Shown one piece after another: positions 36,482 to 44,457 of a DNA stretch of 64,000 nt. The position numbers and the translations under genes were made by a program. Every line of letters starts with the position of its first letter. Position 1 is the first letter of the stretch. Source of the DNA: Rhizobium sp. (GTDB lineage Bacteria; Pseudomonadota; Alphaproteobacteria; Rhizobiales; Rhizobiaceae); NCBI GenBank assembly GCA_002796995.1, contig PEKW01000003.1, positions 1-64,000 of the forward strand. The letters are read 5' to 3'. The notes below the pieces were generated by a model. That model saw nothing but the letters and a program-made list of their open reading frames with translations. It made no database searches and was not told the origin of the DNA.

Positions 36482-37945
36482 TCAGGCCGCGTCGTCCGGC
36501 CGCGGCAGCGCCTGGTAGGCCGCCATGGCGCGGTTGCGGGCGGTCTTGTGGTCGACGATCGGCTGCGGATAGTTGCCGCCGAGCGTCACGCCGGCTTCTG
36601 CGAGGACCATGGGCGGGGCCTCGAACGGGCGGTGGATGAAGCTGTTCGGCATGTCCTTGAGTTCAGGCACGAAGCTGCGGACATAGTCGCCGTTGACGTC
36701 GAATTTCTCGCCCTGGCTCACCGGATTGAATATGCGGAAGAAGGGCGCGGCGTCCGCACCCGATCCCGCCACCCATTGCCAGCTCGCCGCATTGGAAGCC
36801 GGATCGGCATCGACCAGCGTGTCGCGGAACCAGCGTTCCCCTGCGCGCCAGTCGAGCATCAGGTTCTTGATCAGGAAGGAGGCGACGATCATGCGCACGC
36901 GGTTGTGCATGGTGCCGTGGCGCCAGAGCTGGCGCATGCCGGCATCGACGATCGGATAGCCGGTCTGCCCGCGCTGCCAGCGCTCCAGCCGGTCCGGCGC
37001 ATCCTGCCAGGGAAAGGCGTCGAAGCGCGGGTTCCAGTTCTTCGCCGCGAGATCAGGGAAATGGAAGAGCAGATGATAGGAAAAGTCGCGCCAGGCTAGC
37101 TCCTTGCGGAAATGCACGACGTCCTCGGCCGGCACCCGGTCGGTGAGCCCGCGCGTCGCGTGCCAGACGCTGGCGGGCGAGATTTCACCGAGCGCCAGAT
37201 GGGGGGAGAGCATGGACGTGTTGGGCAGGGCCGGAAAGTCGCGCCGGGACTTGTAGCCGGCTATGCCCTGGGCGACGAAGCGCGCCAGCTTTTCGCGGGC
37301 CCCTGTCTCGCCCGGCGTCCAGATGGCGGAGAATTCGGCCGCCCAGTTCGGCTTTTCGGGCGTCAGGTGCCAGGTCTCTAGCCTGTCGCTGCGCGGCCAG
37401 CGGTCCGGGGCGGTTAGCTGCGGCGGGACAGGGATCGGCTCCGGCGGTTCGCCGGAGGCCTCGAGCGCGCGCCAGAAGGGCGTGTAGACCCGGTAGGGTC
37501 CGCCGGCGCCGGTCTTCAGCCGTGTCGGTTCGTGCAGCAGCTGGCCGGCGAAGCTGCGCACGGTGATGCCGCTGCGGATCAGGTCCTCCTTGAGCGCGCA
37601 ATCGACGGCGATGCCTGGCGGGTCGTAGCGGCGGTTCCAGAACACCCGGTCGGCCTCGGTCTCGGCGATCAGCGCCCCGAGCACGGCGTCGGCCGGTCCG
37701 CGCCGAAGGATCAGCCGGCTGCCGACCCGTTCGAGGCTGCGGTTCAGCGCTTCCAGCGAATGGTGCAGCCACCAGGCCTGTGCGGCACCGAGCGGGCCGT
37801 TGCCCGTGGCTGATGGTTCGAGGATGTAGACGGGAATGATCGGCCTGCCGCATTCGGCCGCGCAGGCAAGCGCCGCATTGTCTTCGAGCCGAAGGTCCTT
37901 GCGGAACCACACGATGATAGGGGCGCTCTCGGAATTCGTCATCAT
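36482..37945 (-). CDS. phrB: Deoxyribodipyrimidine photolyase
   Basis: 487 residues, class I CPD photolyase size. It repairs UV-made pyrimidine dimers with blue light. N-terminal antenna domain starts IIVWFRKDLRLEDN; the FAD domain carries FRKELAWRDFSYHLL, GQTGYPIVDAGMRQLW near residue 330, NRVRMIVASFLIKNL and DADPASNAASWQWVAGSG, the FAD and DNA-binding signatures. The electron-transfer tryptophans lie in that region (WRDF, WQWV). The start is one of two adjacent ATG codons (37945 or 37942). It stands alone, divergent from the CZB-GGDEF gene. Confidence 0.96.
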   Translation of the reverse strand: MMTNSESAPIIVWFRKDLRLEDNAALACAAECGRPIIPVYILEPSATGNGPLGAAQAWWLHHSLEALNRSLERVGSRLILRRGPADAVLGALIAETEADRVFWNRRYDPPGIAVDCALKEDLIRSGITVRSFAGQLLHEPTRLKTGAGGPYRVYTPFWRALEASGEPPEPIPVPPQLTAPDRWPRSDRLETWHLTPEKPNWAAEFSAIWTPGETGAREKLARFVAQGIAGYKSRRDFPALPNTSMLSPHLALGEISPASVWHATRGLTDRVPAEDVVHFRKELAWRDFSYHLLFHFPDLAAKNWNPRFDAFPWQDAPDRLERWQRGQTGYPIVDAGMRQLWRHGTMHNRVRMIVASFLIKNLMLDWRAGERWFRDTLVDADPASNAASWQWVAGSGADAAPFFRIFNPVSQGEKFDVNGDYVRSFVPELKDMPNSFIHRPFEAPPMVLAEAGVTLGGNYPQPIVDHKTARNRAMAAYQALPRPDDAA

Positions 37946-38237
37946 ACTTCACCATGCTGCATGCGTCTTGAAAGGCCTTACGTTTGAAAGCCCCCTCAGG
38001 ATCACGTTGCAGCCCGACAAAGTGCATAGGTCAGTCGGACGACGGGTGGAAGCCGCCCCCGGCTTCGGGCCTCTCGGGCGCGGTTGGAGGCGCGAATGCC
38101 GCCGCGGCGAAAAATCATATCGAGATATTGCAATATTCGCGAGTTCTTCACCTTAGGGAAACCTGAGCGGCACTAGACTTGGCCGAAAGGGCAGGGCGCC
38201 GGGGGGGCGCCGGGCGGTTGGACAGCCGGGAGGTGAG

Positions 38238-39164
38238 ATGGTTTTCCCCAACATATCCGACGAGCTCATGCGGATGGCGCTCAGGGAACTGGAGCAGGCC
38301 TCGTATCACCACGAGCAATGGTCGGAGAAGCTGCACGGGACCCTGGTGTGCCGCGCCGTGCCGGACATGACGGACCTGGAGCCCGACGCGCACTGCCTGT
38401 GCCGCTTCGGCCAGTGGTACTACCACACCGGGTCCATCGCGCTTAGGAACCATCCCGGCTTCCAGGAAATCGGCGCCGAGCATGAGCGCATGCACAGATG
38501 CGCCGCGCATCTGCTGCGATCGTCAAGGGACGGCGGCGTGGTGGCGCGGGCCGACTACGAACGTTTCGTCGGCGCGCTGAAGCGCATGAACCTCGAAATG
38601 TCGAACCTCAGGGAAGAGCTGCAGAGAGCGCTGTTCAACCTCGATCCGCTGACGGGCGCGCCGAGCCGGATCGGCATGCTGACAGCGCTTCGCGAGCAGC
38701 AGGAATATGTCCGGCGCAGCCATGCCTGCGTCGTCGCCATGCTCGATCTCGATCACTTCAAGTCGATCAACGACAATTACGGCCACATGGTCGGCGACAC
38801 GGTTCTGGTCGAGGTCGCGCGCTGGATCATGGCGCATCTGCGGCCTTACGACAAAATATACCGCTACGGCGGCGAGGAGTTTCTCATCTGCCTGCCGGAG
38901 ACCGATGCGGCGACCGGCCACGACATCCTCAACCGCTTCATCGCCGGGATCGCCGCGCTGCCGTTTGCCGTCGAAGGCAAGGACGGCTTCCGCGTCACGG
39001 CCTCCGTCGGTCTCGCCGATCTCGGCGCACACATGCCGGTGGAACGCTCGATCGAACGCGCCGACCGGGCGCTGTATCTCGCCAAGGGACAGGGGCGGAA
39101 CCGGGTGGTGTCGTGGGACGCGTCGATGGACGAAATGCCGGCAGAGCGCGAACGCTCGGCCTAG
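38238..39164 (+). CDS. Diguanylate cyclase with N-terminal CZB zinc-binding domain (DgcZ-like)
   Basis: 308 residues. The N-terminus is a CZB domain: His in SYHHEQW near residue 24, Cys in HCLCRFGQWYYH near residues 52-63 and two His in HPGFQEIGAEHERMH fit the zinc ligands. A short helix leads to a GGDEF domain (about 135-290) with RYGGEEFLICLP near residue 211 and LDLDHFKSINDNYGH. A canonical RxxD inhibitory site (RPYD) sits exactly nine residues before GGEEF. The order matches E. coli DgcZ, a zinc-inhibited cyclase. No membrane segment. GGGAGGTGAG lies just before the ATG. Confidence 0.93.
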   Translation: MVFPNISDELMRMALRELEQASYHHEQWSEKLHGTLVCRAVPDMTDLEPDAHCLCRFGQWYYHTGSIALRNHPGFQEIGAEHERMHRCAAHLLRSSRDGGVVARADYERFVGALKRMNLEMSNLREELQRALFNLDPLTGAPSRIGMLTALREQQEYVRRSHACVVAMLDLDHFKSINDNYGHMVGDTVLVEVARWIMAHLRPYDKIYRYGGEEFLICLPETDAATGHDILNRFIAGIAALPFAVEGKDGFRVTASVGLADLGAHMPVERSIERADRALYLAKGQGRNRVVSWDASMDEMPAERERSA

Positions 39165-39302
39165 TCGCGGCGGGCACGGCTTTGCCCGCGGCCAATCGCG
39201 CGGGTTCCCGCGATGAGAGCAGGCGGCGGCAGGCGCCGCCGGGCTTTCCTGTTTGGCCGGACCTTCCGTTGAAACGATGAGAACCGCCGGCTTGTGCCGC
39301 GC

Positions 39303-39527
39303 TCAGGAGGCGGCGGCGATCTTAGGCGACGGCCGGGTCTCGCCCTTGATCATCTGCATGATCTCGGCGGCACTTTCCCGGACATAGAGGCGATGGAGTT
39401 TTTCGGCGACGGGCGCCGTCGTCAGCAGGCAGGTGTATTTCTCACGCTCGTACCAGCGGAAATCGACGACATTGTCCATGTTCACGAAGAAAGGGAAACC
39501 GTCCCCGTCATGAAGCTGGAGCCACAT
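39303..39527 (-). CDS. Small hypothetical protein, 74 aa
   Basis: Hydrophilic protein starting MWLQLHDGDGFPFFVNMDNV, with a WYEREKYTCLL strand and a helical end. The first part has the look of a small LytTR- or flagellar-regulator-like beta sheet but I do not recognise a family. GGAGAA about nine bases before the ATG supports translation. It lies between the CZB cyclase gene and tRNA-Asn. Confidence 0.7.
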   Translation of the reverse strand: MWLQLHDGDGFPFFVNMDNVVDFRWYEREKYTCLLTTAPVAEKLHRLYVRESAAEIMQMIKGETRPSPKIAAAS

Positions 39528-39634
39528 ATGAATTTTCTCCTGATCGCAACCAATATCCGGGCTTGATATCAGGCAAAAATGAAGAGTGGGTTTCCCAAAG
39601 GCACATGACCTGACGACAGGCGGGGCAGCACAAG

Positions 39635-39667
39635 AAAAAGGCCCGCGCTTGTTCAGCGCAGGCCTTT
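39635..39667 (-). terminator. Terminator after tRNA-Asn
   Basis: On the minus strand: AAAGGCC-A-GCGC paired with GCGC-C-GGCCTTT, one mismatch, then a T-run. It begins nine bases past the tRNA. Confidence 0.8.
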
Positions 39668-39675
39668 GAATGAGA

Positions 39676-39750
39676 TGGCTCCCCGGGCCGGATTCGAACC
39701 GGCGACCTGTCGATTAACAGTCGAATGCTCTACCGCTGAGCTACCAGGGA
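39676..39750 (-). tRNA. tRNA-Asn (anticodon GUU)
   Basis: 75 nt with encoded CCA. Acceptor TCCCTGG pairs with CCGGGGA (one G-U), discriminator G. Anticodon loop CTGTTAA inside stem CGA..TCG gives GUU. D-loop (AGCTCAGCGGTAGAGC) and T-loop (GGTTCGAATCC) are canonical. Confidence 0.95.
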
Positions 39751-39910
39751 ACAGCCGCTTGCGGCGGTGTGAGCGGGGTAATACAAATGCCCGGTCGATT
39801 TGCCAAGCGATTTTTCAAAAAAAATGTGACACGCTTGTTTTATCCTGTGGGGATCCCATCTTCTGGCGGAGCCAAAAGCGAGCCGGGGCCCGGATTCGCA
39901 AGGGATTTGC

Positions 39911-40198
39911 ATGACCACGCCCAAACGCAAACATTATATCGACGCCAAGCGCGGACGCATCGTTCTCGGCCGCTTCGAACTGCCGTTTCCGCGCAGCAAG
40001 CTCGGCCGCGTCGCCACCGGTTCCGCGCTGGTCGGCGGCGGACTTCTTGGCTTCCTGCCCGTCCTGGGGTTCTGGATGGTGCCGCTCGGCCTTTTCGTTC
40101 TCTCCCATGATCTTGCCTCGGTGCGCAGACGCCGCCGCCGTCTGGCGATCTGGTGGCGCAAGCGCCATCCGGTGGTCAACCGCGCCGGCAAGTCCTGA
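39911..40198 (+). CDS. Small predicted membrane protein, 95 aa
   Basis: A basic N-terminus (KRKHYIDAKRGRIVLGRFEL) is followed by two hydrophobic segments, SALVGGGLLGFLPVL and WMVPLGLFVLS, then a strongly basic tail RRRRRRLAIWWRKR. The layout resembles small PGPGW-type inner-membrane proteins of unknown function, but the signature Pro-Gly-Pro is absent, so I leave it unnamed. The ATG at 39911 is preceded by AAGGGA. Lies between tRNA-Asn and tRNA-Cys. Confidence 0.75.
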   Translation: MTTPKRKHYIDAKRGRIVLGRFELPFPRSKLGRVATGSALVGGGLLGFLPVLGFWMVPLGLFVLSHDLASVRRRRRRLAIWWRKRHPVVNRAGKS

Positions 40199-40342
40199 CC
40201 AAGGCCGCCGGCGGGCCGGCTTGATCAGGCCTCCGATTGGACGCCATCGGCAAAAATTCGCGGGCGAAGGCGGCAAGCCCCTTGCGCTCCATCTCGATCC
40301 GTTCTAAACGCCGCCCACCACTCGCTTTTTAAGCATACGGAC

Positions 40343-40416
40343 GGCCTCGTGGCGGAGTGGTTACGCAGAGGACTGCAAATCCTTGCACCCCGGTTCGATT
40401 CCGGGCGAGGCCTCCA
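40343..40416 (+). tRNA. tRNA-Cys (anticodon GCA)
   Basis: 74 nt with CCA. Acceptor GGCCTCG pairs with CGAGGCC, discriminator T (U73, characteristic of tRNA-Cys). Anticodon loop CTGCAAA gives GCA. T-loop GGTTCGATTCC is canonical. Confidence 0.95.
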
Positions 40417-40576
40417 CTCTCCCCCTACCACAAGACATTCCGGCCCGGTTCAGCGGCCAAAATTGCGCCGATCGCCGCCGGCGACGTGATGTGCACAGAT
40501 TTGGCCGATCCCGCCCGTTGCGTGCGCCCGGCGCTCCGCTAAAGCGGTTCCATCATTCCTCTGAAGGAGCCCATCC

Positions 40577-40906
40577 ATGCGCCATTTCGCTTCTTTCGCC
40601 CTGATCACCGCCGCCGTTCTTGCCCCTGTGACGGCCAGCGCCGGGAACCTGACCTTCAAGCTGGAGAACAAGACGTCCTACATGATCGTCAAGTTCTTCG
40701 CGACGCCGGTCGGCGGCAACGGCAAGCGCGTCGAGCTTCTGAACAAGAAGGGCCTGTGGGCCGGCAAGTCGCGCAGCCTGACGATCGCCGACGACGGCGA
40801 CGCCTGCGTCTTCACAACCCGCGCGGTGTTCGAGGACAACAGCTTCTACGACGTGACCAACAAGGTCGATTTCTGCGAGTCGGACGTCTACACCATCGAG
40901 GAGTGA
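40577..40906 (+). CDS. Secreted hypothetical protein, 109 aa
   Basis: Signal peptide RHFASFALITAAVLAPVTASA with a clear AxA site, then a beta-rich mature part (NLTFKLENKTSYMIVKFFATP, SRSLTIADDGD, CVFTTRAVFED, YDVTNKVDFCE). Two cysteines (ACVF and DFCE) could form a disulfide. No family recognised; the pattern suggests a small periplasmic beta-sandwich. GAAGGAG lies nine bases before the ATG. Confidence 0.78.
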   Translation: MRHFASFALITAAVLAPVTASAGNLTFKLENKTSYMIVKFFATPVGGNGKRVELLNKKGLWAGKSRSLTIADDGDACVFTTRAVFEDNSFYDVTNKVDFCESDVYTIEE

Positions 40907-41047
40907 GGCCGGCAGGCGAAGGGCAGGGATCCTTCGCGACCTTCGTCGTGGCGATATTCTGTTGCCATCGCCACGACTCTTCTTGAAAGCCGTCCTGCGG
41001 CCAATTAAGACAGCTGACACAAACCGGCCGGAAGTGGGACGACTGAC

Positions 41048-41719
41048 ATGATGGATTTTGCCGCAGCACGCATCAAGATGGTGGACAACCAGATTCGCAC
41101 GACCGACGTGACGTCGCATTCGGTGCTGAACGCATTCCTCTCCGTGCCGCGCGAGGCCTTCGTCCCGGCGAACCTTCGCCCGCTCGCCTATATCGACGAG
41201 GACATGCAGATCGCCGAGGCCGCCAACGGCCAGCCGCCGCGCTACATCATGGAACCTTCGCCGCTTGCCAAGCTGCTGCAGCTCGGCGCCATCACCAAGG
41301 ACGACCTGGTGCTCGAAATCGGCTGCGGCGCCGGCTACACCGCCGCCCTCCTGTCGCAGATCGCCGGTTCGGTGGTCACCGTCGAATGCGACGAATCGCT
41401 GGCCGCCCAGGCGACCGCGACGCTGGCCGACCTCGGCTACGACAATGTCGCCGTCGTCACCGGCGAGCTGGAAAAGGGTTATGCGGCCGAAGCCCCTTAT
41501 GACCTGATCTTCATCAACGGCGCTGTCGAGGAAGTCCCGCAGGGCCTGCTCGACCAGCTGCGCGAAGGCGGCCGCCTGGTCGCCGTCGTCGGCTACGGCA
41601 ATGCGGCCCGCGCCCGCGTCTACATCCGCCACGGCGCCAACGCTTCCTTCACCGAATTCTTCAACGCGGCGCTGAAGCCGCTGCCGGGCTTCCGCAAGGC
41701 CGCCGAATTCGTCTTCTGA
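41048..41719 (+). CDS. pcm: Protein-L-isoaspartate O-methyltransferase family protein
   Basis: 223 residues. An AdoMet methyltransferase that starts repair of isoaspartyl damage in proteins. Motif I VLEIGCGAGYTAALL near residue 94 binds AdoMet; VECDESLAAQA, then FINGAVEEVP and GGRLVAVVG follow in order. The N-terminal block RIKMVDNQIRTTDV is characteristic of the alphaproteobacterial subgroup, in which the substrate-binding part differs from E. coli Pcm, so activity is inferred. It is followed by tolC, 252 bp downstream, as in other rhizobia. Confidence 0.9.
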   Translation: MMDFAAARIKMVDNQIRTTDVTSHSVLNAFLSVPREAFVPANLRPLAYIDEDMQIAEAANGQPPRYIMEPSPLAKLLQLGAITKDDLVLEIGCGAGYTAALLSQIAGSVVTVECDESLAAQATATLADLGYDNVAVVTGELEKGYAAEAPYDLIFINGAVEEVPQGLLDQLREGGRLVAVVGYGNAARARVYIRHGANASFTEFFNAALKPLPGFRKAAEFVF

Positions 41720-41971
41720 GCCTTCGCGCCTGCGGCATTTTTTCCGGGGACGGCGCGCCTTGCAGAATTGATTTGATCGACGGTCAATGAAAATGTTGCC
41801 GTTGAGCAACGGCGCGGCGCTTTCGTGGACGCAAACCGGCCATGCCGTTGCAGCCGAAGCCGCGCCGGGTCATCTAGTGTCAGGGATTGTTAACGCATCC
41901 GCACATGCGTTGTTCCGAGGGTCGGGCTTCATTTGCAGTCGAGCCGGCCTTAGCTAGATGTGGAGTGACTT

Positions 41972-43357
41972 GTGTCGATTTTTCGGAAAACCGCTCTCGC
42001 CGCCGCCGTCGCGCCTTTGCTTCTGATGTCGATCGGTCCGCTCTCGGCCGAGACCCTCACCGGCGCCATGGCCAAGGCCTACGAGAACAATCCGGATCTG
42101 AACGCGGTTAGGGCAGCGCTGCGCGCCACCGACGAGAATGTCACCATCGCCAAGGCCGGCATGCGGCCGCAGATTTCCTACTCCGCTTCGGCCAGCACGA
42201 TCGGCATTACCGACATCACCGCGCCGCCGAGCCCCGACTTCGGCTACAACACCCAGAGTGTCGGCCTTTCGATCACCCAGCAGGTCTTCGACGGCTTCCA
42301 GACGCTCAACAATGTGCGTGCCGCCGAGGCCGGTGTCTATGCCAGCCGCGAAAGCCTGCGCGCCCAGGAGATCTCCATCCTTCTGGCTGCCGCCCAGGCC
42401 TATGCCGACGTGGCGCGCGACCAGCAGATCGTCGTCATCCGCAAGCAGAACCTGGCCTTTCTCCAGGAACAGCTGAACGCCGCCAATGCCCGCCTGGACG
42501 TCGGCGAGGGCACCCGCACCGATGTCAGCCAGGCCGAGGCCCAGCTCGCCGGTTCGCAGGCGCTGCTCGCCGCCGCGATCTCGCAGCTGAAGCAGAGCGA
42601 GGCGACCTATGTGCAGATCGTCGGCGAGGCGCCGAAGGGGATCAAGCAGCCGGCGCCCGCGGTGAAGGCCTTGCCGCCGAGCGTCGATGCGGCGGTTGCC
42701 ATCGGCATCCGCGAGCATCCCTTCGTACTGGCCTCGCTGCACGCCGTCGACGCCGCCGGCTACCAGGTGAAATCCGCCGAGGGCATGCTGCTGCCGGGCG
42801 TGGTCATCCAGGGCAATGTCGCGCGCAACTGGACGAACGAGCCGCCGTCCTTCTCGAATTCGGACGCGACCTCCGCCACCATCTCGGCCCAGCTGAAGAT
42901 CCCGATCTATCAGGGCGGCGCCGAATACGGCAATATCCGCAAGGCCAAGGAGACGCTTGGCGAACAGCGCATCAAGGTGGATTCCGCCCGCGCCAGCGTG
43001 CAGCAGCAGGTGACTTCCGCCTATGCGCAGATGGAAGCGGCGACCTCCGCCATTTCAGCCGCCCGCAAGCAGCTCTCCGCTGCCAATCTGGCGCTGCAGG
43101 GGGTGATCGAGGAGCGCAATGTCGGCCAGAAGACCACGCTCGACGTGCTGAACGCCCAGCAGAGCGTGCTGGAGGCCAAGGAGAGCCTGGTCAGCTATCA
43201 GCGCAATTCGGTCGTCGCGAGCTACAGCGTTCTGGCCGCCTCCGGACGGCTGACGATCCAGACCCAGGGGTTGGACGTCGCGGAATACCGCTCCGAGGAG
43301 CATTACGAGGCCGTCAAGGACGCCTGGTTCGGCCTGCGCACGGTGGACGGCCGGTAA
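41972..43357 (+). CDS. tolC: TolC-family outer-membrane channel protein
   Basis: 461 residues. Signal peptide FRKTALAAAVAPLLLMSIGPLSA, then two outer-membrane efflux protein repeats with the usual coiled-coil stretches (for example QQVTSAYAQMEAATSAISAA) and conserved LTGAMAKAYENNPDL and NQRTTLDVL-like block VGQKTTLDVLNAQQS near residue 390. It forms the trimeric exit duct for type I secretion and RND efflux. The initiator is GTG with GGAG six bases upstream. A likely partner for export of the RTX protease at 7925, but no exporter genes are in the window. Confidence 0.94.
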   Translation: MSIFRKTALAAAVAPLLLMSIGPLSAETLTGAMAKAYENNPDLNAVRAALRATDENVTIAKAGMRPQISYSASASTIGITDITAPPSPDFGYNTQSVGLSITQQVFDGFQTLNNVRAAEAGVYASRESLRAQEISILLAAAQAYADVARDQQIVVIRKQNLAFLQEQLNAANARLDVGEGTRTDVSQAEAQLAGSQALLAAAISQLKQSEATYVQIVGEAPKGIKQPAPAVKALPPSVDAAVAIGIREHPFVLASLHAVDAAGYQVKSAEGMLLPGVVIQGNVARNWTNEPPSFSNSDATSATISAQLKIPIYQGGAEYGNIRKAKETLGEQRIKVDSARASVQQQVTSAYAQMEAATSAISAARKQLSAANLALQGVIEERNVGQKTTLDVLNAQQSVLEAKESLVSYQRNSVVASYSVLAASGRLTIQTQGLDVAEYRSEEHYEAVKDAWFGLRTVDGR

Positions 43358-43497
43358 TTCGCCGACCGTCGAACAAAGCTGTGTACCAGTCGGAATTAGT
43401 TGGTCCGGCGTGATTTTTTTCAACGAGCGAGTATCCTAAGGTGATTCGAAATCGGCCCGGCTTTTCGCCGCAGGCCGCTTATCGGGGATCAACGGGG

Positions 43498-44340
43498 ATG
43501 AATATGGCCCAGCCAAGTGTAGCGCGTGAACCGTCCATGGAAGAGATCCTGGCCTCGATCCGCCGGATCATCGAAAGCAATGATCCGGGTGGCAGCCAGT
43601 CCGTCTCCGCCACGCTGCCGCCGGTCTACGGCGACGACGAGGACGAGATCGACAGCGACATCCGCCTGACCATCGACGACGAAGACACCTATGCGGCCGC
43701 CGAAATGGTAGCGGCGAACGACACCGGACCCGTGACGGCCGCGGCCGCCATTGCCGCCACCGTGGTCGCCGATCCCGAAAAGGCCCGCAATATCTCGCTT
43801 GCCGATCTCGCCGCACGGGTTCGCTCGGCGTCGGAGCGGGTCGAGCGTCCGGTTCTGTCCGACATTGCTGCCGCCGAGATCTCCGCGCCGGCCCCGCGCG
43901 CCGAAAGCCCGGTCATGACCAGCCGGATGGCCGAGCTGCGCGCCGCCATGCCGCGCCCGGCCGAACCTCGGGTCGAAATGCCGATCCTGCAGCAGCCGGA
44001 AGCCTCGATCGACGACGAAGAGTTCGAAGCCGCCGCCATGGCCGATGTCGAAGCCGCGACCGCGCCCGAACCCGAGCCGATGTCCGCCGCCCCGGCGCGT
44101 GCCGAGACGAGCCAGGACCTCAAGGCGCTGGTCTCGGCCGCGACGATCGAGCAGGTGTCGCGCTCCTTCGGCGAACTGACCGCCGCCATCGACGGCCAGC
44201 AGCGCCGTTCGCTCGACGAAATGGCCGAGGAAATGCTGCGGCCGATGCTGCAGGAATGGCTGGACGACAACCTGCCGACGCTGGTCGAACGCCTCGTGCG
44301 CGAAGAAATCGAACGGGTCGCGCGCGGTCCGCGCCGCTGA
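43498..44340 (+). CDS. popZ: PopZ polar organizing protein (DUF2497)
   Basis: 280 residues, larger than Caulobacter PopZ (177). N-terminal helix PSMEEILASIRRIIESND and C-terminal oligomerization region EMLRPMLQEWLDDNLPTLV followed by ERLVREEIERVARG are the diagnostic ends; the long middle is acidic and Ala/Pro-rich, apparently disordered. It forms a polar scaffold that anchors the origin/ParB and cell-cycle proteins; in Rhizobiales it marks the growing or new pole. The ATG at 43498 is chosen; another follows two codons later. valS starts about 115 bp downstream after a terminator. Confidence 0.93.
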   Translation: MNMAQPSVAREPSMEEILASIRRIIESNDPGGSQSVSATLPPVYGDDEDEIDSDIRLTIDDEDTYAAAEMVAANDTGPVTAAAAIAATVVADPEKARNISLADLAARVRSASERVERPVLSDIAAAEISAPAPRAESPVMTSRMAELRAAMPRPAEPRVEMPILQQPEASIDDEEFEAAAMADVEAATAPEPEPMSAAPARAETSQDLKALVSAATIEQVSRSFGELTAAIDGQQRRSLDEMAEEMLRPMLQEWLDDNLPTLVERLVREEIERVARGPRR

Positions 44341-44352
44341 TTTCAGAGACCT

Positions 44353-44394
44353 CCCCGGCACATGGGCCGCTCCGTCGCCGGGGCGGCTTTTTTA
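44353..44394 (+). terminator. Terminator after popZ
   Basis: Two alternative stems, CCCCGGC / GCCGGGG and GCCGC / GCGGC, end just before a seven-base T-run (44388-44394). Confidence 0.8.
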
Positions 44395-44457
44395 TTGACT
44401 CACAATCGGCCATCCTATTTACCAAGCTGCAACAAGAACCCCGAAGTGTGGTCCAAA

